Assembly (NCBI GenBank): GCA_036873755.1
Contig: JAVTVY010020303.1
Span: 1-64,000 of the forward strand
Source of the DNA: Hanleya hanleyi
Lineage: Eukaryota; Mollusca; Polyplacophora; Lepidopleurida; Hanleyidae
Reading direction: 5' to 3'
Length of the DNA stretch: 64,000 nucleotides
The translations under genes and the position numbers were made by a program. Positions 11,920 to 50,511 of this stretch are shown here, piece after piece; position 1 is the stretch's first letter; each line of letters starts with the position of its first letter. Under the pieces are notes generated by a model that was given only the letters and a program-made list of their open reading frames with translations, was not told the origin of the DNA and searched no databases.

Positions 11920-12785
11920 CTTAAAAACAAGTACAGTATTAAACCGGTGTAGAATACAATTACTAGTGATTTCGCTAGAAATAGATCAATTTTCACGGAG
12001 CTGAACAAAATGACTTCTTGATCTACTGACAGTAGAACTAAGAAGGAAGTACATGTATGGGTGTGAGCATGCGTGTGACTAGCAGGGGAGAGAACGGTGT
12101 TATTCAAATTCTTACTAGTTGATTTCATGTAGAACAAGAAATGCAAAGGGTGGAAGTGAGGTAAGTTTTCAGCGCAAATAACCAAGTATTTCACACAGTA
12201 TTAAACTGGTGTAGAATACAATTACTATCACATTACTAGTATTAGCAAATTAAATTTCAAGTTTTCTTGGTGCATGACTCCTGTTTTGATAAAGACACCA
12301 CTCTCACAGCAACATTCATGCTTTAGTTTGTTTAAATCAAGTCTTTGAATGATTGAAATCTTCAAGCCAGAAGGTCATTAATATACAAAAGTTAACAGTG
12401 AAATAAAAAAAAAGAAACTGAAACCGCGAGGCCTTTCCATTTGAAAGTCAAAGGAGAGCTGTGAACTGATCCAGATAAATTTTGGAGAGTGAAATGTTAA
12501 TTTAGGAGACAGAATATAAATTATAGCAGTAAAAGATTTGATAACCGAGGAGAGGGATATTTAGCTCTCACAAAACCAGAATTAGAAGAGCTATCAGTAT
12601 CAATACAGTGTAATCACTCCTTCAATGACAACACCTGTGAACATGGTGAAACTGGAGCAGAATCAAACATTCAAAACTAATTCAACTGTAATCATGATGA
12701 TATGAGTCACCATCAAATATCACACAGAGGACATTTCCCCAGGCGGACATTTCCTTTCAGACATTTCCCCCTTCCTATATATGTT
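11920..12785. other. No gene seen (intergenic or intron)
   Basis: AT-rich. A short copy of intronic sequence near 11940 recurs near 12200 (TAAACTGGTGTAGAATACAA). No SPT16 or NBN exon recognised on the minus strand. Confidence 0.45.
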
Positions 12786-14269
12786 CAGGGTTCTGCTCAC
12801 ACTGGGCGGCGCTGGGTGGGAGCGCCCGGGACTAATTCCAGCCGCCCGGCACTAAAGCAAAAAAAATGATGCGTCCAGCACTCGAAAATGTCAGTAACTT
12901 TAATGGTACTTGCAAAAATATGTCGGCATTATTCGTTTCCAGGTAGCTCCGCCATGTACTTACCCTGGTCCACGCCACGCTTCCTCAACATCTGCTGTAA
13001 ATTGTTCGAAATATTCGGGAACCCTCGTGATCATGCTGATCGCTGTTAGCCGGGGGTATTGCGGAACGCTACCGAAATCCCAGAATCTCGCGTCAGGCGA
13101 GCTGTGTATGCCACGATGCATGAAGGAAGCAAATCATTTGATCGGAGAATGGAGGTTGTTATTTCGTCTGCTACGAAGTTTTCCCGAGCCACGAATATCA
13201 CTTGACATGTATTTTATAAATCATTGTCATGAAGCACCAAGCAACTTTGAAAAACTTCTTCTCACAGAAGCGCCAGAGGTCAAATGAAGGTAAATCTTTT
13301 GTTGGCGTTCGGTTGTTGTTGTTCTAAAACGTCAGCTTCCAAAAAATATACACGTGTGCGCTCGCTCGTGCGTAATCAGCCTATTAGATCTACTATGAGA
13401 TATAATATGGCTAGTAGCTAATCCGAAGTTAACAGTACGCGTACTCTTGAATCTAGTATTAAAATTGAGATTCCTGAGTAATCTATTTTTAGCCTAATTG
13501 ACCATACACCAGGGTTAGATCTAGGGTCTCACAGCGTCCGTAAAACGGACACAGGTACAAAATCAAATGAATTAAAAATGAATATGTTTTTGCAAAATAT
13601 CAAATGATTTTTTTCAAAATCAAATGATGTTTTTTTACGATGTTTGAAAGCCGTAAACCTGGACGAGTGTGTCAACTCGCGTTAGACAAAACTTATGGCA
13701 AGGGAGACAACTATGCATCTATCCGTTGATAAGCTTGGCCATTAGGGGCGCGATAGTTTTCGTTCTCCAGGTAGAGGTCTATACTATGAATGAAGTCGGA
13801 AATATGTACGTCTGTGAGTGTCTGGAGAGCTAGGCAGCGTGTGCGTGACAAGCCGTCATGGTGGGACAGAAAGGTCGGTCTGGGGGAAATACGAAGGGTA
13901 GCGGCCGCACAAGAGGATGCGGTGTGTTGGCTGGATATTTGAAAAAACAACAAAAGGAAGATGAAGGATCTGACTGCCACAAAGTCGACGTTCTCTTTGC
14001 TCGATGCTGTGCTGCCGGTATTGAAAACACAGGTCAAGCAGATGTTGAACACGACATGGAAAATGATGCAGGCATCGGAGCTGGGACAAATTATGTTCAA
14101 CCCGTTGAGGCAGTCGAGGTGGGAAGAGAATTAGCTTCGAATGATATACAGCATGGTATAAAAATACTGTACAGAGGAATCTATTCAATAGAAATTTTGA
14201 AAGCAGCAGCTGTAAATAATTTTAAAAGCAGATGATCAGATTAAACAAGAAGTAAAATGTGCATGATAT
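12786..14269. other. CAGGG-ended element fragment and unrecognised open frames
   Basis: At 12786 CAGGGTTCTGCTCA begins a GC-richer stretch; its inverted counterpart TGGGCAGAACCTTG is at 22941-22954, too distant to be sure they are one element. 13007-13175 is repeated in the same orientation at 20490-20640. Plus-strand frames at 12910-13287 and 13858-14235 (MVGQKGRSGGNTKGSGRTRG..., 125 residues, acidic middle) match nothing I recognise. Confidence 0.35.
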
Positions 14270-15213
14270 CAGGGATTCATTCACGTCAGTTCTACGTACC
14301 GAATTTTGGTTCGTAGATTGAGTTTAAAAACTCAATTTTTCAGTTCAAAACTGAATTTTTTTGAGTAAAAATCCATATTTTTCACCAAAATATTTATACT
14401 CAATTTGTGTGTTGGAAACTGAATTTTCAAGCTTCGTAAATTCGCAATTTCCAGTCCTGGCCTTTTGAGGAGCTCCACCACGCTCCTAATTTTCTTTTGA
14501 GAAGCGTCATTTTCGCGCACCTCGGCTCGTCAGTGTGTTGTTGTTGTTGTTGTTACAATACCACCAAGCACTGTTCTTGGGCCGCATTAGGAAAATCTAT
14601 TTGATATAATGCTTGCCTCACCTCATGACTTCCCAAGAACAGTTCCCCAGTCTTTCCCTGCCTTTATTCAATCAAAGTATACTTTTATAAACAAAGTATT
14701 TGCTGCCAACTTCTCCGTTTTTCATGGATGATAAAGCACATGGAAGTTAATGTTATTTTTCTACCTTTTTCACAGAAGAGTTCCAGTCAACTTTGGGACA
14801 GACTTGTACTCATTTAACAAGATTTTGACACACTGTCACTTCATTATGAGCATTTAGTAGGCCACTTATTTACAAAAACTGTATAAATAGGTTTGTGGAC
14901 AGCCTATTTCTTTACAAACTACAAGAAAAATATTGTTTTATCATTGCAAAGTATTTCACTTTATCATTGATATAACTTGTGAATAATTGTTTTATTTAAC
15001 AAAGCAAGATGCCTGCTACGAAGTTGTAAATTTTATGTATTCTATTTAGTACAGAACTTTGTGGGGAAAAATCACCCTGGTTTGTAAAAAATTTATATAC
15101 TCAACTTTAGGGGGGAAAATGCCGATAAATTATATTTTAACTCAATTTGACTGTAAAAAAAACTCAATTTTCCAGACTTCGGTTCGTAAAATCTGGACTT
15201 CTATGAATCCCTG
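14270..15213. mobile_element. hAT-like element, CAGGGATTCAT ends
   Basis: CAGGGATTCAT at the left and ATGAATCCCTG at the right bracket 944 bp. Subterminal stretches repeat AAACTCAATTTTTC-type motifs inward from both ends. No exact duplication directly abuts the ends, but ATGTGCA occurs at 14257-14263 and at 15214-15220. Confidence 0.55.
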
Positions 15214-16489
15214 ATGTGCACTTGGCACCAATCATGTGTACCTAATTTCAAAAGAATGCAATGAAACCCCTCGGATGAGTTTCGTTCAGGAGGACTGTAG
15301 GTGCCAAATAAAAGGATTCCAGACTAAAATCAAGGGGGTAACTCAAGAAAAAGTCGAATTGGTTCAAAAAAAGTTCATGCGCATCTACACATGATACTGA
15401 TCATGTGTACCAAATTTCGGAAGAATCCATTTGAAAACTCTGGGACGAGTTGCATTCACGACGAAGACAGTAGCTGAGTAGGTGCTAAATACAAGGATTT
15501 CAGACTAAAATCAAGGGGAGTAACTCAAGAAAATGTTGAATCGGGTCGAAAAAACATGACACCGATCATGTGTACCGAATTTCAGAAGAATCCATTGAAA
15601 ACTCTGGGACGAGTTGCGTTGATGAAGACAGTAGATGCCAAATACAAGGATTTCAGATCAAAATCAAGGGGAGTAACTCAAGAAAACATCGAATCGGACC
15701 GAAAAAAGTTCATGCACATCTACACATGGTACCGATCATGTGTACCAAATTTCAGAAGAATCCATTGAAAACTCTGGGACGAGTTGTGTTGACGAAGACA
15801 GTAGGTGCCAAATACAAGGATTTCATACCAAAATCAAGGGGAGTAACTCAAGAAAACATCGAATCGGACCGAAAAAAGTTCATGCACATCTACACATGGT
15901 ACCGATCATGTGTACCAAATTTCAGAAGAATCCATTGAAAACTCTGGGACGAGTTGCGTTGACGAAGACAGTAGGTGCAAAATACAAGGATTTCAGACCA
16001 AAATCAAGGGGAGTAACTCAAGAAAACGTCAAATCGGGCCGAAAAAAGTTCGCGCACATTTACACATGGTGCCGATCATGTGTACCAAATTTCAGAAGAA
16101 TCCATTGAAAACTCTGGTACGAGTTGCGTTGACGAAGACAGTAGGTGCAAAATACAAGGATTTCAGACCAAAATCAAGGGGAGTAACTCAAGAAAACGTC
16201 AGATCGGGCCGAAAAAAGTTCGCGCACATTTACACATGGTGCCGATCATGTGTACCAAATTTCAGAAGAATCCATTGAAAACTCTGGAACGAGTTGCGTT
16301 GACGAAGACAGTAGGTGCCAAATACAAGGATTTCAGACCAAAATCAAGGGGAGTAACTCAAGAAAACGTCGAATCGGGCCGAAAAATGTTCATGCACATC
16401 TACACATGGTACCGATCACGTGGACCAAATATCAAAAGAATCCACTGAAAACTCTAGGACGAGTTGCGTTGACGAGAAAAAGTTAACGG
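15214..16489 (+). repeat. 170-bp tandem array (~7 units)
   Basis: Units of exactly 170 bp in the central copies (phrases GATCATGTGTACCAAATTTC, GAGTTGCGTTGACGAAGACA, GGGGAGTAACTCAAGAAAAC). Because 170 is not a multiple of 3, each unit restarts the same 122-codon open frame 170 bp later; these staggered frames are repeat artefacts, not genes. Confidence 0.9.
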
Positions 16490-16548
16490 ACGGACGGACG
16501 ACGCCATACCATAATACGTCCCGTCAAATTTGACGGGCGTATAAAAAT
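16487..16548 (+). repeat. Terminal hairpin of the 170-bp element
   Basis: (GGAC)n tract, CATAATACGTCC, the palindrome CGTCAAATTTGACG, then GGCGTATAAAAATGA. The same flanks with a different stem close the TGACCT-rich element at 28430. Confidence 0.75.
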
Positions 16549-18164
16549 GAGAAACCTGCTTGTATTCTGTAGATTGATCATCCATTGATCATGATAGATT
16601 TAGATTAAAAATGTCACAAATTATCAAAAGTTTTTCGGAATTATTAACTTTTCGTTGCATAACAACATGCGCGAATACCTTGTTTACATCACTTGTCCAC
16701 CAACAATCGGTCAATACGTGGTTGACGAACATCTTCTAAAGCACTTTTTTATGACATCATGGGTCTTTTGTGCCTTCAAAATCTCTTTAATTCTTTCGTC
16801 TTTGGTGATTCTAAAAATTACTTTCTGTTTCGTTCTTTTGGATTATGATACTGTCAAAGTTTCGACCACGTGCTCAACGTATGTTGTTCGTTTGAGAGGT
16901 GCGAGTTTGCTCACGCCGCACATGCTATACAATCACAGATTCTATTGGTCAATTCAGTTAAAAGCGTCCTCTGATTGGATCACCATTGCGGAAGTTGAAA
17001 ATGTACTCGTCTTGTTACAACAACAACATGCGGTTATGACACGGTATGTGTTATGTCTTTTATCAGGACACCGGAATTCACTTGAACTGGAGACCCAATC
17101 ATTTTTCTTATACATATTAAAGATTTTAACCGTTATTTACTACATTTTCGCACCAGGTGAACGATATGCATTACTTTAAGTAACCTGTTTTAGGTCTCCT
17201 AAGAATTTGTTTTGGCGACCTCCAGGCGAACGCGTTTGACCGTTCGCCATAACAGCACAGGCCTGAAGTTGTTGTGGCATGCTGTCACAAAATGGCGGGA
17301 ATGGCGGACAGTTTTTACATCTGTGTCGTCATGAATAAATTGGCGGAAGTCAAGACTAGATCCTTTCAGCAATGTAACGAGCGGCAGCGATACTGTTGGG
17401 GACATCGTCTGCAAATGTATTACGTCGGCTGACACGGTTTCCTCCGTGAAGTGCAAGTCGTCAAAACATGAAGATGGTGCCGTCTCTGAATGTGACCTGT
17501 CTACCCCGATGTCAGTGTTGCACTCGTTCCGGAGTAAATTCCTTCAAGTTATCCTATCTGACAAGGACGCCAGACCCAGGCGAGCTGTTCCATTATGATG
17601 GATATGGCGAAGAGAAGAGATGCCCTCCCGAATGGAAGGTCACTATCTTCATACATTCGCTTTTCGTAACCCCAATATAGGGAGCCTATATTTCGTGATT
17701 TAAGGGCCATGGCATGGGTGGTAGCATGTTGTTGATGCCGAATCTTGTACGTATTTTTCACAGCCGAAAGGACATCCATTTTTATAAATAAAATGTTCGA
17801 AACTTTTGTACAATTAGTCAATAGCAAAAGTACTGAGTACTTTTTAACTCTCAGTAAATACAGATATCTTGCAGATACAACAACATGCCACCAATTATGA
17901 CCCTTGGACCAATAATTTTTTACAAGTTCAGAAACTCTGGTCAGTACTAAATACAACTTCACAAACTCTGGTCATCAAAAGTTTTCTTTTGAGAGGATGT
18001 TGAAAAAAGACAGCAAAACCAGAGGAGTCTCGTCTTGTCAAACCACTTTGAAGACATCAATGTCCTTTCATAAAGTGCATAAATTTTTTTTCTGTGGCTT
18101 CTACATGATATTATACATATACACCCATAGTGTTACAACTGTACTCGGCTGTATTGAAGTTATT
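16549..18164. other. No gene recognised
   Basis: A 174-codon frame (16655-17179, plus) and several minus frames (17199-17962) show no domain, no homology I recognise and no clear splice model. AAATGGCGGGAATGGCGG near 17290 is YY1-like. Confidence 0.4.
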
Positions 18165-20164
18165 ATGTCTCCCCCAACTATGTTGGGGGGGGGAGACATC
18201 TAGTGTTTGTGCTGTCTGTCTGTCTGGATGGATGGATGGATGTCTGTCCGTCCCCTTGCCTTGTCTGCAAGATATCTTGAGAACTACTGGATGGACTTTC
18301 ACCAAACTTGGATGGAAGCTTCATTGGGATAGCCCCCTCATTTGATTAGGTTTTGGTGTGCATGCATGCGTTCATCTGTGTCCGGTGTCCGTCCGTCCAT
18401 CTACTTGTACATGTATATACAGGCCTTGTCTGCAAGATATCTTGAGAACAACTGGACGGAATTTCACCAAACTTGGATGGAAGCTTCAGTGGGATAGCCC
18501 CCTCATTTGATTAGGTTTTGGTGTGTGTGCATGCGTTCATCCGTGTCCAGTGTCCGTCCGTCTGTCCATCTACTTGTACATGTATATACAGGCCTTGTCT
18601 GCAAGATATCTTGAGAACTACTGGCTGGAATTTCACCAAACTTGGATGGAAGCTTCATTGGGATAGCGCCCTCATTTGATCAGGTTTTGGTGTATGTGTG
18701 CATGCATTCATCCATGTCCGGTGTCCGTCCGTTCGTTCATCTACTTGTACATGTATATACAGGCCTTGTCTGCAAGATATCTGCAGAACTACTTGACGGA
18801 AGTTCACCAAACTTGGATGGAAGCTTTATTGGGATAGCCCTCTCATCTGATTAGGTTTTGGTTTGTGTGTGTGTTCGTCCATGTTCGGTGTCCTTGTACA
18901 TGTATATATATATACAGGCCCTTTCTGCAAGATATCTGAAGAACTACTGGACAGAATTTCATCAAACTTGGATGGAAGGTTCATTGGGATAGCCCCCTCG
19001 TTTGGTTAGGTTTGGGTGTGTGTGCATTTATCCATGTCCATCGTCTGTCCGTCCATCTACTTGTACATGTACAGGCCTTGTCTGCCAGATATCTGGGGAA
19101 CTACTCGACGGAATTTCACCAAACTTGAATGGAAGCTTCATTGGGATAGCCCTCGTCTGATTAGGTTTGGGTGTGTGTGTGCGAGCGTTCATCCGTGTCC
19201 ATCCATCCGTCCATCTACTTGTACATGTACAGGCCTTGTCTGCAAGATATCTGGAGAACTACCCCACGGAATTTCGCCAAACTTGGGTGGAAGCTTCATT
19301 GCAATGGGCTCATCTGATTAGGTTTCGGTATGCATGCATGCGTTGGTCTGGGTATGTTGTCCGTCTGCCTGTCCATCTACTTATACATGTATAGACAGGC
19401 CTTGTCTGTAAGATATCTGAAAAACTACTGGATGGAATTTCCCCGAACTTGGACGGCAGCTTTATTGTGATGGCCTCCTCATCTGATTAGGTTTTGGTTT
19501 ATTTGCGTGCGTCCATCTGTTTCTGATGTCCAGCTTTGTTACATGTATGTACAGGACTACTCTTGTCTACAAGATATGTGGAGAACTACTGAATGAAATT
19601 TCTTCAAACTTGGATGGAAGCTTCATTGAAATGGCCTTATGATCTAACTAGGTTTTGGTGTGAGCTAGTGCTTGCGTGGGTCCATGCAAAATGTGATCTG
19701 TCTGTCCAATTTTTGTTCACTCCATATCTTGGAAACTACTGAAGGCAGATGCATGAAACTTCTATACGATACAGCATGTATACTATAGGTGTGGCTCTTG
19801 TATGTTTTGCATCTTTCCTATAATGTGATCAGTTTCGAAATAATTGATGCTTCACAATTACATGTATTTCACATTGGTTGGACGCTGTAGATGTCGGCAA
19901 TCCGCTCATTGCTATATAAATCCCGACTCCTCACTGGGTTACTGCAACAATGAAAATTGCCTCTTTGCAATTAATATTTTTAGATGCACAGCTTTGTTTA
20001 CGTTACTTATTGCTACATTCATTTTATAGCACTTTGCCTTAAATTATGTGCCCACTCAAGGCAAGGTGGGAGGTTGGGGGAGACGTATGTTTTTGCTTAA
20101 AAAAACAACCAGCATAGGCTTCATGCCGGAGCGGCAACTCAAGGCTCAAAGCGGAACCTCTAGT
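18165..20164 (-). mobile_element. Tandem-core element, copy 2 (reverse orientation)
   Basis: Reverse complement of the core at 9572-11456: starts TGTCTCCCCCAAC..GTTGGGGGG, continues with ~170-bp units and ends TCAAAGCGGAACCTCTAG. It lacks the 185-bp outer arms, so the core is a separate mobile unit. Together the two copies form a ~1.9-kb inverted repeat around 11457-18164. Confidence 0.7.
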
Positions 20165-21595
20165 TACACTATGAGTGTAATTTTGTGTGCATTTTTTTTT
20201 GGTTTTTTTTCTCTCCTGTCGGCCTGGTTTTTTCATCACTCAAATCCGTGAACCAACAAATAAAAACAAAAGGCCCTATTATTAATTATAGGATTACATT
20301 GTCTCTAGTCTGTCTCTGGCCAATCTTATCCGAGACGCTCGCACTTACCAATATGCCATCTTGGTATTGAAATATAATGGCCTAGCTTTGTTCAGAGAAA
20401 TCTGTATTGCGATTGTGTATTGCCTAGTTTTGTGTTCCATTTTGGACAAAACTTACTCTGATTAATCTAATTACTTTCCTTCACCTAAAATATTCGGGAA
20501 CCCTTGCGACATTAGCCGGTGGTATTGAGGAAAGCTACCGAAATCCCAGAATCTCGTGTCCGGTGAGCTGTATATGCCACGATGCATGAAGGAAGCAAAC
20601 CATTCGATCGAAGAATGGAGGTTGTTATGTCGTCTCTACTATTACAGAATGGCTCCCCACTGATGCCTGATTAGATTCTTGCATTCTAACAAATCTCCGT
20701 GATATTGACCTTTCTCACTTCAAATGTGTGTTTCTTTTTCAGTTTCCTGTCTTATTTAAGCTAGAAACATTTACTTCTCAACTGCTCTGACAGAGCACTA
20801 TTCCCTATGCTAATTTAAAACATGAATTGCAGGCAAGCACCTAAAATGTGTGTGAACCCCTCAGCCTGTTTTTTTTTTTTTTTTTGTCGAGTAGGATCAA
20901 GACTGCATCTAGAGCCAATTTAGTTCTGGAAAAGGTATGGGCGCCAAAAACTCAAATGAAACAAAAAACGAAACTGTTGCTGTTGTTGTTCAATTTGAAA
21001 GGATTTCTGGAGGAAATACTCCTAAAAAAAGCTTCTGGAAGCCTCAATATCGATCCCATTGCATAGCTGGGTATTGAATTTCATGTTAATAAACCTCTGT
21101 TTTGTGATTGATCACAGGCTCTTTGTGCCTAAATTCACTAAAAAAATTGGACCCTCAATAATAAATTACGAAAAGGAACTGGGAGTTGGGGATCGGAACC
21201 AGCAAAAAATCCCTGGATACAGTTGTGTGGTTTCTGTAATGTAATAGACTTCGTTTTCACGTGAGTGGTGTGCTGGGATTACAGCATGCAAGAAAGTGTA
21301 GCTTTATCAGTGGCAATTTATGCATTGCACAAGTGTGATAAGTTAATGGCATAGAATCACAACGATTGACACAAGCCCACCATTATCATTATTTTGGGGA
21401 GGGATGATGGGGGGGGGGGGCATAAGCTCCAAGTATGCAAACTGGTTCAAAATTGCACAGAGTCAGGCTAAAATGGGCTCTCCTAATCACTCGTTTTAAA
21501 TAATTTTCAAGGTACAGACACATGTTTGGTGACAAACATTGAAGAATTATGTTGTACCAGTGAAATGTGTGGACACAAATATGGTTCATGCAAAA
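20165..21595. other. No gene seen; repeat fragments
   Basis: Contains a GGCC-ended remnant (..ATCCGTGAACCAACAAATAA.., ~20245-20275) related to the element at 376, the second copy of the 13007-13175 repeat (20490-20640), a poly-T run and a poly-G run. Short open frames are unsupported. Confidence 0.45.
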
Positions 21596-22082
21596 GTTTT
21601 AGGATAAATCATATGATGTAGAATACAATGATTTAACAGCAAAATTGAAGAAAAATGTTGTCCTTCATTTAAGGCGACGCGAAATTCAAACTAACAGGGG
21701 TTCGATACTGCAGGGATTCCCCTGCCAGTTATTTCATATTACACTTCTGAAATAAAATATGTTTTGTGCAAAAGCTTTAGGATAAATCATATGATGTGGA
21801 TTAGAATGATTTAATAGCAAAATTGAAGAAAAATGTTGTCCTTCATTTAAGGTGACGCGAAATTCAAACTAACAGGGGTTCGATACTGCAGGGATTCCCC
21901 TGCCAGTTATTTCATATTATACTTCTGAAATAAAATATGGTTTGTGCAAAAGCTTTCGGATAAATCGATGTAGCAAAATTGAATAAAAATGTTGTTTCGA
22001 CACGAAATTCAAACCTAACAGGGGTTCGATGCTGCGAGAACCCCACGCCGGTTATTTCCTCTTGTACTTCTGAAATAAAACA
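21596..22082. repeat. Tandem repeat, ~180-bp unit, 2.6 copies
   Basis: Units with AACAGGGGTTCGATACTGCA, GGATTCCCCTGCCAGTTATT and GAAATAAAATATG. The GGGTTCGATACTG phrase resembles a Pol III B box, but no tRNA cloverleaf is present. Confidence 0.7.
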
Positions 22083-22412
22083 ATGTCACCAACCTGTTAG
22101 TTATCACTATAAAGGAATAAATTTTAGGTAATTCTGCATGTGTGTGTGAACCAACAATATACACTGCATCTCATACATATTACATGAAGCTGAGAAGCTG
22201 TGGATAGGAAAAAGTCCAATAACATTTAGTGCCCCAAGGGTGGGGAAATCCTCCCGAGGGTAGTGCATAGGTTGAACAAGTGTAGCATGTAAGCTCCCAG
22301 ATAAATGGGAAATAAAAGGGGAATACATGGAAATAAATTGAATCTTGAATGGACCAGGCTTTCTCGTATCAGGGAACCTTCAAAAGTCAAAATGAAACAT
22401 GCAACAAAGGGT

Positions 22413-22800
22413 TGCCGATAGGCATAGATAACAGTGCAAAAGATAAGCCATCAATAAACAATCAAACAAATTTATTAAAAATCATGAAATCATCATGTAG
22501 CCATCTGAAAATCTAATCATTTCATCAGTGAACATTCAGGAAGCTCTCACCAAAGTTTGGTCAGGCCCGACTTCATAGATCTGCAGATATTCAGCGGACA
22601 AGAACATGTTGATGGGCATAGTTAACAGTGCAAAAGCTGAGCCATCAATAAATAATACAAAAAAATAATTAAAAATCATGAAATCATCATAGCCATCTGA
22701 AAATCTAATCATTTCATCAGTCAACATTCAGGAAGCTCTCACCAAAGTTTGGTCAAGCCCGACTTCATAGATCTGCAGATATTCAGCGGACAAGAACATG
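22413..22800. repeat. Tandem duplication, two ~195-bp copies
   Basis: The block with AAATCATGAAATCATCAT, TTCATCAGT.AACATTCAGG and GATCTGCAGATATTCAGCGG occurs twice. Confidence 0.8.
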
Positions 22801-22956
22801 GCACGTACATGGCAACGACAAGACCATCGCTATGGCCGACAGGGGATGTTCCCCCCTCTCTGACTCACTCACCCCCTCAGTCACTTCGCTCCTTCAATCG
22901 GTGGCTTCGCTCCCTCTGGTGCCCGGCACTAAATGATTTCTGGGCAGAACCTTGAT

Positions 22957-23082
22957 TGTGAAGTGTACATGGCTACATTGTGAAGTGTATGTGGATACCG
23001 TGTGAAGTGTACAAGGATACCATGTGAAGTGTATATGGATACCTTGTGAAGTGTATATGGATACCTTGTGAAGTGTACACAC
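22957..23082. repeat. Minisatellite at the SPT16 exon 6 donor
   Basis: About six units of 21-22 bp (TGTGAAGTGTATATGGATACC). On the coding (minus) strand each unit reads ..CACAAG|GTATCC.., a potential donor, and the true donor AAG|GTGTGT is the first copy. Confidence 0.8.
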
Positions 23083-50334
<27,252 letters not shown>

Positions 50335-50478
50335 CCTTCCTTCTCACATGTAATGGCTGGCTTGAAAAGAAATGGCGCGAGTTCTGGTGACGACACGAGG
50401 AGAACGAGATCTTTGTTATGGCAATTCTCATTGGCTACTTTAGACACTACGCCACGCCCACTAAAGAATTCCTCCAAA
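50335..50478. promoter_or_regulatory. Bidirectional promoter between SPT16 and TRAPPC2L
   Basis: Only 144 bp separate the two divergent start codons, so both 5' leaders and core promoters must fit here (or overlap the coding exons). Visible sites: an inverted CCAAT box (ATTGG, 50430-50434; NF-Y type), a CCACGCCC GC/KLF-like box (50452-50459), a TGACG half-CRE (around 50388), and ATGGCG-centred YY1/TISU-like contexts at both starts. No TATA box is seen. Sites are read by eye; activity is inferred. Confidence 0.7.
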
Positions 50479-50486
50479 ATGGCGGT
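50474..50486 (+). promoter_or_regulatory. TRAPPC2L: TISU/YY1-like element over TRAPPC2L start codon
   Basis: CCAAAATGGCGG overlaps the initiator Met. TISU (consensus SAASATGGCGGC) is known to drive both transcription, through YY1, and translation from very short leaders. One base departs from consensus at the 3' end. Confidence 0.55.
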
Positions 50487-50511
50487 GTGCGTTGCAGTGA
50501 TAGCAAAAGAG
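50479..50511 (+). CDS. TRAPPC2L: TRAPPC2L exon 1
   Basis: 11 codons, [11 protein letters not shown], then donor GAG|GTGAAG (phase 0). The start codon sits in CCAAAATGGCGG, a near match to the TISU/YY1 element, typical of genes with very short 5' leaders. Confidence 0.95.

Noticed and set aside
13858..14235. 125-codon plus-strand frame (MVGQKGRSGG...)
   Set aside because: Basic start and acidic middle look protein-like, but no family is recognised and the region beyond is cut by an element; not enough for a gene call.
15556..16486. Six overlapping 70-122-codon plus-strand frames
   Set aside because: They recur every 170 bp with the same peptide in a rotated frame; they are a tandem-repeat artefact.
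16655..17179. 174-codon plus-strand frame with hydrophobic stretches
   Set aside because: No family recognised and no supporting start or splice signals; long frames by chance are expected at this scale.
21690..21720. GGGGTTCGATACTG as a tRNA gene
   Set aside because: Only a B-box-like phrase within a tandem repeat; no acceptor stem or anticodon arm can be folded.
12786..22954. One 10-kb CAGGGTTCTGC...GCAGAACCTTG transposon carrying the fusion point
   Set aside because: End similarity is short (about 14 bp), no target duplication exists, and the interior is a patchwork; could be two separate elements.
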